64,000 nucleotides of DNA. Origin: Cyanobacterium stanieri LEGE 03274 (GTDB lineage: Bacteria; Cyanobacteriota; Cyanobacteriia; Cyanobacteriales; Cyanobacteriaceae). Under the pieces are notes generated by a model. It searched no databases. It was not told the DNA's origin and saw only the letters and a program-made list of their open reading frames with translations. The DNA is taken from NCBI RefSeq assembly GCF_015207825.1, contig NZ_JADEWC010000009.1, positions 1 through 64,000 of the forward strand, given 5' to 3'. The translations under genes and the position numbers were made by a program. Numbering within the stretch: position 1 is the stretch's first letter; the number at the start of each line of letters is the position of its first letter. Of the stretch, positions 59,129 through 64,000 are shown piece by piece.

Positions 59129-60652
59129 TTACGCATTAATTTCCCCATCTCGATTAAATTCTAACTCTTTTAAAATATCACCCTTCATCGACTCCAAATC
59201 AGACTGTAACTTTTTCTTACTTACCATAGCTTGACGCTTATCCGCAATATTTAACATCTTACTAACCGACACCCATTGTTTAATATTTGTCCTTTGTTTA
59301 AGCATAATTTTAAAAGGTAAAAAATTAACACATCGGTTAGACTCATTAAGAGGAAAAAATAAAAGATAATATTTTTTTGAATCACTTAATAAATCAGCAA
59401 TTTGTTGACCCATATTAGTTTTTAAATCTAAATAACAGGGTAACCAACGCGCCCCCAACTCAGGACTATATAAAATACTTAACCAAAGAATCATCGGATG
59501 AGGATAACTTTGAAAAATAAATCGATTGTAGCGAACATTCTCCATTCTTTCCTCAATATCATCACCATCCAACATCGTACAAAGAGTAAGAATTTGCTCA
59601 TCATTAAACTTAGTCACCCGAGGAAAAACTATTTTTTGTTGAGGTTTATTCTTCGGCCATAAAGTATTTAATAAAAAAGAATCTTTATTTTGTTTTTTGT
59701 CCTTATTCGTATTAGTAAATAAATAGGTAGTTTGACTACTATTAGACTCAGAAAAATTACCAAGATTGAAATTTTTTCGAGCAATTAACTCTAATCTTTG
59801 TCTAATTTCCCCCACATTTTGTGGCCTCAATCGGGGAATTTTTTTCAAACATTGCATAACTAATTCCCTTAATTCCCTAGGAATATCCAATGCTGAAGGT
59901 AAGTCATTAGGAGGAATTTCCACATGAGCTTTGTACCATTCTCCCACCGAATTATGCTCTAATTCCCAAGGCAATTTTTTAGCCAACATTTCATACATAA
60001 TGATACCCAAGCTATAAATATCAGCACGATTATCAACATCATTACCCTGTAATTGCTCAGGGGAAGCATAACGAGGAGTACCCGCAAATTCCTCCTCCCG
60101 ATGCTGAGAATCTTCTTGACTTAACTTAGCAATACCAAAATCAAGAACTTTAATTTTCTCCCTACCATCATCACCATCAACCACAAAAACATTAGTAGGT
60201 TTTAAATCTCGATGAATCACAGGACAAACCTTACCCAGAAAAATAATACCATTGTGGGCAGTTTCTAAAGCAAAACAAATTTGACGGGTAAGATGAAAGA
60301 AAGTTTCTAAGGATATTTCATGGAATTCAATAAAGTCCGCTAGATTTTCCCCTTCTAACAACTCCATCACATAAAATGGTATTTTATTTTGGTCAATACC
60401 ATAGTCACTTACCCTAACGATATTAGGACACATTTCTGAGAGTAAAGCACTGATGGTGGCTTCCTGCTGAAATCTATCAATCATTTTCATATCATCAAGA
60501 GCCTTTGCCAAAATTTTTACTGCCACAGTATTTTGACGGGAAACCGTATCTTTGGCTCGATATACCTTTCCCATTGCTCCTGTGCCTACTATTTCTAGCA
60601 GTTGATAGCGTTGTACTAGCAGGTTTTCGGCTGATGACTCCTTACTGTTCAT
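59129..60652 (-). CDS. Serine/threonine protein kinase
   Basis: A 507-residue Hanks-type kinase. The N-terminal kinase domain (about 12-275) is complete: Gly loop VGTGAMGKVYRAKD (near 18), VAVKIL lysine (near 46), the catalytic loop HRDLKPTNVFVVD (near 150), the metal site DFGIAKLSQ (near 173), the GTPRYASPEQL activation segment and DIYSLGIIMYEML. The C-terminal 200 residues have no membrane segment and no recognised sensor (PASTA or similar) but form a conserved-looking helical region. Target and signal unknown. Closely follows, on the opposite strand, the GIY-YIG gene. Confidence 0.92.
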   Translation of the reverse strand: MNSKESSAENLLVQRYQLLEIVGTGAMGKVYRAKDTVSRQNTVAVKILAKALDDMKMIDRFQQEATISALLSEMCPNIVRVSDYGIDQNKIPFYVMELLEGENLADFIEFHEISLETFFHLTRQICFALETAHNGIIFLGKVCPVIHRDLKPTNVFVVDGDDGREKIKVLDFGIAKLSQEDSQHREEEFAGTPRYASPEQLQGNDVDNRADIYSLGIIMYEMLAKKLPWELEHNSVGEWYKAHVEIPPNDLPSALDIPRELRELVMQCLKKIPRLRPQNVGEIRQRLELIARKNFNLGNFSESNSSQTTYLFTNTNKDKKQNKDSFLLNTLWPKNKPQQKIVFPRVTKFNDEQILTLCTMLDGDDIEERMENVRYNRFIFQSYPHPMILWLSILYSPELGARWLPCYLDLKTNMGQQIADLLSDSKKYYLLFFPLNESNRCVNFLPFKIMLKQRTNIKQWVSVSKMLNIADKRQAMVSKKKLQSDLESMKGDILKELEFNRDGEINA

Positions 60653-60817
60653 TGTTGCTAATCACTTTATTGAATTATTTCATTATTATATATTTTCGTT
60701 CACCATTTAAGACTCAATTAGAATCGGTATTAAGTTTTGTATGATGGGAAGATCAATTTGAATTATTTACCTTTGATATTAGTTAATTTTTTGAGAAAAA
60801 ATGGCAACTATAAAACA

Positions 60818-60823
60818 TATAAT
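60818..60823 (+). promoter_or_regulatory. Candidate -10 element of the HLIP gene
   Basis: TATAAT 65 bases before the HLIP start codon. The only -35-like hexamer nearby (TTGAGA at 60791) is too far away (21 bases), so the promoter may depend on an activator. No clear HLR1 (RpaB) site was recognised. Confidence 0.4.
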
Positions 60824-60887
60824 GTTAAGATGTTTACGAAACTTAATATTTTATTGAGTTAAACAATTATTAAAGGAGATTACCATT

Positions 60888-61058
60888 ATGGCAAAGACCG
60901 AACCTACCACCACCCCCAAAATAGAAGATCCTAAATTTGGTTTTAACACCTACGCCGAAAAATTAAATGGTAGAGCGGCGATGATCGGATTTTTAATCAC
61001 CCTCGGCATTGAATATGCCACTGGTCAAGGTTTATTATCTTGGCTTGGTTTAGTATAA
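60888..61058 (+). CDS. hli: High-light-inducible protein (Hli/Scp family)
   Basis: A 56-residue one-helix protein of the chlorophyll a/b-binding superfamily, which binds chlorophyll and carotenoid and protects photosystem II assembly under stress. The helix carries the signature AEKLNGRAAMIGFLITLGIE (residues 23-42) with the chlorophyll-ligand pattern ExxNGRxAMxGF. The N-terminus (about 1-20) is hydrophilic, Thr/Pro/Lys-rich, the C-terminus short (GQGLLSWLGLV). AGGAGA lies a few bases before the ATG. Single gene with a terminator at 61084. Its size explains why it can be missed by length-limited gene calling. Confidence 0.95.
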   Translation: MAKTEPTTTPKIEDPKFGFNTYAEKLNGRAAMIGFLITLGIEYATGQGLLSWLGLV

Positions 61059-61083
61059 GTTGACGATAATGAGAACTAGAGTT

Positions 61084-61109
61084 AAGGGGATTTTTCCCCT
61101 TATTTTTTT
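61084..61109 (+). terminator. Intrinsic terminator of the HLIP gene
   Basis: AAGGGGA-TTTT-TCCCCTT forms a 7 bp stem followed by A and eight T residues. It overlaps the stop codon and last codons of the convergent nth gene (stop at 61100-61102). Confidence 0.85.
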
Positions 61110-61750
61110 TGGTTTTTTTTGTAGTCTGAGCAAAGATGAATCAGTTGACACATATCACATTGGGGCTTTCTAGCGTTACATACAGCCCTACCATGGTAAA
61201 TAATACTAATGGAAAAGTTTTCCCATTCTGGTTGGGGTAACAGTTTCATTAAATCTTTTTCAATTTGTATGGGTTGACTATTTTTGGTTAATCCTAGACG
61301 GTTACTAAGTCTTTTTACATGGGTGTCCACCGTTACCCCTTCAATGATACCAAAAGCATGGGCTAGAACTACATTAGCGGTTTTTCTGGCTACCCCCGGT
61401 AAGGTTAATAATTCTTTCATGGTTTGCGGTACTTCTCCGTTAAATTCCTTGACTATTTTGAGACAAGTGCCCTGAATATTTTTGGCTTTATTACGGAAAA
61501 AACCTGTAGAACGGATCAAGGTTTCCACTTCTTCTCTATGCGCGTGGGCAAGGCTAGGGGCATCGGGAAATCGGGCAAACAAATTGGGGGTTACTTTATT
61601 TACTCTTTCATCGGTACATTGAGCCGAAAGGATAGTAGCTACTAGCAATTGTACGGGGGTTTGATAATCGAGGCTACAGGTAGCATCGGGGTAAAGGGTT
61701 TTGAGGATAGATAGTATTTCTTGTGCTTTTCTTTTTTTGGTCAGTCTCAT
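61100..61750 (-). CDS. nth: Endonuclease III
   Basis: DNA glycosylase/AP lyase that removes oxidised pyrimidines. From the ATG at 61750 the protein has 216 residues, normal for the family; a TTG at 61765 would add five. The helix-hairpin-helix LPGVARKTANVVLAHAFG (near 108-125) contains the catalytic Lys, and VDTHVKRLSNRLG the catalytic Asp. The [4Fe-4S] loop CNARKPQCDMCQLIHLC has the C-x6-C-x2-C-x5-C spacing (near 192-208). The 3' end overlaps the terminator of the convergent HLIP gene. Confidence 0.96.
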   Translation of the reverse strand: MRLTKKRKAQEILSILKTLYPDATCSLDYQTPVQLLVATILSAQCTDERVNKVTPNLFARFPDAPSLAHAHREEVETLIRSTGFFRNKAKNIQGTCLKIVKEFNGEVPQTMKELLTLPGVARKTANVVLAHAFGIIEGVTVDTHVKRLSNRLGLTKNSQPIQIEKDLMKLLPQPEWENFSISIIYHGRAVCNARKPQCDMCQLIHLCSDYKKNQKK

Positions 61751-61784
61751 GGTGGGTGTTAACAAAGGTTACTTTAATTTTGCA

Positions 61785-61818
61785 CAAAAAAGGGACTTAA
61801 CAATATGTTAAGCCCCTT
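61785..61818 (-). terminator. Intrinsic terminator of ftsH
   Basis: On the minus strand AAGGGGCTTAACA-TAT-TGTTAAGTCCCTT pairs over 13 bp with one G-U, followed by a run of T residues. It starts 34 bases past the ftsH stop and lies just upstream of nth, so the two genes are probably separate transcripts. Confidence 0.85.
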
Positions 61819-61851
61819 GGAATTTTAGTTAACTTTGAAAATATCTAGGAA

Positions 61852-63699
61852 TTAGACGATCGCAGCCATTTTCACATCACTACTATTAAGGATTTCCTGT
61901 AATTCGTCAGCTTCAACGGTTTCTTTTTCCACTAACATGGCGGCTAATTTATCAAGGATAGGACGATTTTGAACTAAAACGTCTTTTGCTCTTTGATAAG
62001 CTCTTTCTACTAATTGGGTCACTTCCTCATCAATAGTGGCCGCGGTGGTGTCTGAGAAGTCACGATCTGAGGCGATGTCTCTACCCATAAATACGTTACC
62101 ACTCTGACGACCTAAGGCAACAGGACCAAGGCGATCGCTCATACCGAAACGAGTAATCATTTGACGGGCAACCCTTGCCACCTGTTGTAAGTCATTGGAT
62201 GCACCAGTGGTTACTTCTTCTTCACCGAAAATGATTTCTTCGGCAATACGTCCTCCAAGGGCTACAGCCATTTGATTTTGTAAGTAGGAGCGAGAATATA
62301 ACCCTGATTCCATACGATCTTCACTAGGAGTAAACCAAGTGAGTCCTCCTGCACGTCCACGGGGGATAATACTAATTTTTTGGACTGGGTCATAGTCAGG
62401 CATCAAAGCACCCACAAGGGCGTGTCCTGCTTCATGGTATGCCACGAGGGTTTTACGTTTTTCGCTCATGACACGATTTTTCTTCTCAGGGCCGGCCAAT
62501 ACACGGTCGATGGCGTCGTTAACTTCATCCATAGAAATTTCAGTCAGGTTACGACGGGCGGCCAAAATAGCGGCTTCGTTGAGCAGGTTGGAAAGGTCAG
62601 CTCCTGTAAATCCGGGAGTACGACGGGCAATTTTTTCCAAATCCACGTCTTTGGCAAGGGTTTTACCTTGGGCGTGAACTGATAAAATTTCCGCTCTGCC
62701 AGAGAAGTCGGGGCGATCAACCACTACTTGACGATCAAAACGTCCTGGGCGTAATAAAGCGGAGTCGAGAACGTCAGGACGGTTGGTGGCAGCGACAATG
62801 ATAATACCGGTGTTGCCTTCAAAACCATCCATTTCGGTGAGAAGTTGGTTCAAGGTTTGTTCCCTTTCATCGTTACCACCCCCTAAACCGGCACCTCTTT
62901 GGCGACCTACGGCGTCAATTTCATCGATGAAGACGATACAAGGGGCGCTCTGTTTGGCTTGTTCAAACAAATCACGAACCCGAGAAGCACCAACCCCGAC
63001 AAACATTTCTACGAACTCAGAACCAGAGATGCTGAAGAAAGGAACTCCTGCTTCCCCTGCTACCGCTTTGGCAAGGAGGGTTTTACCTGTCCCTGGAGGC
63101 CCTACCAAAAGAACCCCTTTAGGAATTTTTGCACCAATGGCGGTAAATCTTTCACCGTTTTTGAGGAAGTCCACCACTTCGGTAAGTTCTAGTTTGGCTT
63201 GTTCAATCCCTGCTACGTCGGCGAAGGTAACTTGGGTTTGGGGTTCCATTTGTACTCTGGCTTTGGATTTACCAAAGTTCATAGCCTGAGAACCAGGGCC
63301 GCTGGATGCACGGCGAAGAAGGAAAAATAAACCGACTAAAAGCAATACGGGGAAGAAAAGACTGCTGATGGCTCTAAACCAGAAACTGTCATCACTTTGG
63401 GGAACTACAGAAATATCAACTCTATTTTCCGAGAGAATATCAACTAATTGGGGGTCGTTAGGTAGGTTTACTAAAAACCTTTGTCCATCCCTTGCGGTGG
63501 CAATGGCCTGGGTGCGATCGGCACTCAATTGTACTCTTTCTACTCGACTGCCTTCTACTTCATTAATAAATTGACTATATTTCCAGCTCGACTGTTGTTC
63601 TTGTGGGCGATCTAAAAACGCTGTGGCTAAGGCTACGACGACTACTGCAAGTATTGCATATAGTCCGACGTTACGCCATTTTTTATTTTCTTTGCTCAC
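61852..63699 (-). CDS. ftsH: ATP-dependent zinc metalloprotease FtsH
   Basis: Thylakoid or plasma membrane AAA protease of 615 residues. Two membrane segments (about 9-27 and 108-127) enclose a lumenal or periplasmic domain. The AAA ATPase has Walker A GPPGTGKT (near 200), Walker [17 protein letters not shown] and the SRH region [19 protein letters not shown]; the zinc protease motif is HEAGH (near 422). The start is GTG at 63699, eight bases behind AGGAGG. Cyanobacteria have four FtsH paralogues; general size and sequence suit the photosystem II repair type (FtsH2-like), but that subtype is not proven here. Confidence 0.95.
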   Translation of the reverse strand: MSKENKKWRNVGLYAILAVVVVALATAFLDRPQEQQSSWKYSQFINEVEGSRVERVQLSADRTQAIATARDGQRFLVNLPNDPQLVDILSENRVDISVVPQSDDSFWFRAISSLFFPVLLLVGLFFLLRRASSGPGSQAMNFGKSKARVQMEPQTQVTFADVAGIEQAKLELTEVVDFLKNGERFTAIGAKIPKGVLLVGPPGTGKTLLAKAVAGEAGVPFFSISGSEFVEMFVGVGASRVRDLFEQAKQSAPCIVFIDEIDAVGRQRGAGLGGGNDEREQTLNQLLTEMDGFEGNTGIIIVAATNRPDVLDSALLRPGRFDRQVVVDRPDFSGRAEILSVHAQGKTLAKDVDLEKIARRTPGFTGADLSNLLNEAAILAARRNLTEISMDEVNDAIDRVLAGPEKKNRVMSEKRKTLVAYHEAGHALVGALMPDYDPVQKISIIPRGRAGGLTWFTPSEDRMESGLYSRSYLQNQMAVALGGRIAEEIIFGEEEVTTGASNDLQQVARVARQMITRFGMSDRLGPVALGRQSGNVFMGRDIASDRDFSDTTAATIDEEVTQLVERAYQRAKDVLVQNRPILDKLAAMLVEKETVEADELQEILNSSDVKMAAIV

Positions 63700-63880
63700 T
63701 TATGGATAGCCTCCTTTAAATTTATATTCTTATTTTATCAATGGGTCTTGATAATAAATGAGAGCTTTTTTGCTACTGTTTTTTATTTGTTATTTCTATG
63801 TTAACTTATGTTACGGATTTTTAAAGTTTTTCTAATAAATCTTTCTGGTTTAAAGTGTTCAAAAAAACCACTTTGCCCCC

Positions 63881-63909
63881 TTGTCAATTGGAGAGATAAA
63901 AGTTATGAT
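63881..63909 (+). promoter_or_regulatory. Candidate promoter of the tmRNA gene
   Basis: TTGTCA (63881-63886), a 17-base spacer and TATGAT (63904-63909) precede the mature tmRNA 5' end by about 13 bases, in keeping with a short leader removed by RNase P. Confidence 0.6.
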
Positions 63910-63922
63910 GAATATATATCAA

Positions 63923-64000
63923 GGGACTGTAACGGTTTCGACAGGTTAGTGAAAGCTGACCCGTGATACAGGTCGAGAGTGAATCTCCTCTCGTTAATCA
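63923..64000 (+). ncRNA. ssrA: Transfer-messenger RNA, 5' part (cut by window end)
   Basis: tmRNA rescues stalled ribosomes and adds a degradation tag. The sequence GGGACTGTAACGGTTTCGAC starting at 63923 is the conserved 5' acceptor-arm strand and D-like region, and the following CGTGATACAGGTCGAGAGTG and TCTCCTCTCG continue as in other cyanobacterial tmRNAs. The tag-coding part and the 3' end lie beyond the window. Cyanobacteria of this group usually have a one-piece tmRNA. Confidence 0.93.

Noticed and set aside
62783-63289. 168-codon open frame opposite ftsH
   Set aside because: Antisense shadow of the strongly conserved AAA domain; Pro/Ser/Ala-rich and without recognisable domains.

Overview
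This is a stretch of cyanobacterial chromosome. The genome is AT-rich. The evidence for a cyanobacterium is a phycobilisome core-membrane linker (apcE), cytochrome c6 (petJ), a high-light-inducible protein, a Tab2-type photosystem translation factor, a flavodiiron protein, an FO synthase subunit, the split DnaE intein, and about forty copies (counted by eye) of the HIP1 octamer GCGATCGC. Gene content and base composition fit a unicellular Cyanobacterium/Geminocystis-like lineage; I cannot name the species. No prophage, complete insertion sequence, rRNA, tRNA or CRISPR array was found.

Layout. 0.1-6.7 kb: mraY, RNase Z, the ktrB-ktrA potassium uptake pair, recR (apparently started at AUA), purS-purQ. 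6.8-11.1 kb: a radical SAM/SPASM maturase behind a Trp/Gly-motif peptide (a probable RiPP-type cassette) and two glycosyltransferases. 11.3-23.1 kb: gyrB, a MoeB/ThiF-rhodanese protein, chrA, an ABC-2 permease, a small secreted protein, a PIN-TRAM protein, a DUF3153 lipoprotein, menE, def and tab2. 23.4-28.2 kb: a type I secretion ABC transporter and its HlyD-type adaptor. 28.7-36.3 kb: murD, an RDD protein, petJ, a DUF4330 protein, mgtE with a membrane-anchored WD40 propeller, and a J-domain/TPR membrane protein. 36.5-41.4 kb: apcE, a DUF393 protein, an aldo/keto reductase and a DUF4278 protein. 41.7-44.9 kb: a tight four-gene unit with an ftsW-like gene and tsaB. 45.1-48.9 kb: ispF-ruvA and the N-terminal half of dnaE ending in the split-intein N fragment. 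49.3-56.3 kb: a DUF3352 protein, a ProA paralogue, a zinc-ribbon membrane protein, a nitrate-reductase-associated protein, a lipase-like hydrolase, cofG and an HTH-fused cytosine-5 methyltransferase. 56.5-64 kb: a flavodiiron protein, a GIY-YIG protein, a Ser/Thr kinase, a 56-residue HLIP, nth, ftsH and the 5' end of tmRNA.

Most of the window is housekeeping: cell wall (mraY, murD, ftsW), DNA repair and replication (recR, ruvA, nth, gyrB, dnaE), purine, isoprenoid and quinone synthesis (purSQ, ispF, menE), ion homeostasis (ktrAB, mgtE, chrA) and photosynthesis. The least ordinary parts are the radical-SAM/Trp-motif cassette, the AUA-started recR, the HTH-methyltransferase fusion and several families of short dispersed intergenic repeats with inverted ends, which fill most of the longer gaps between genes.
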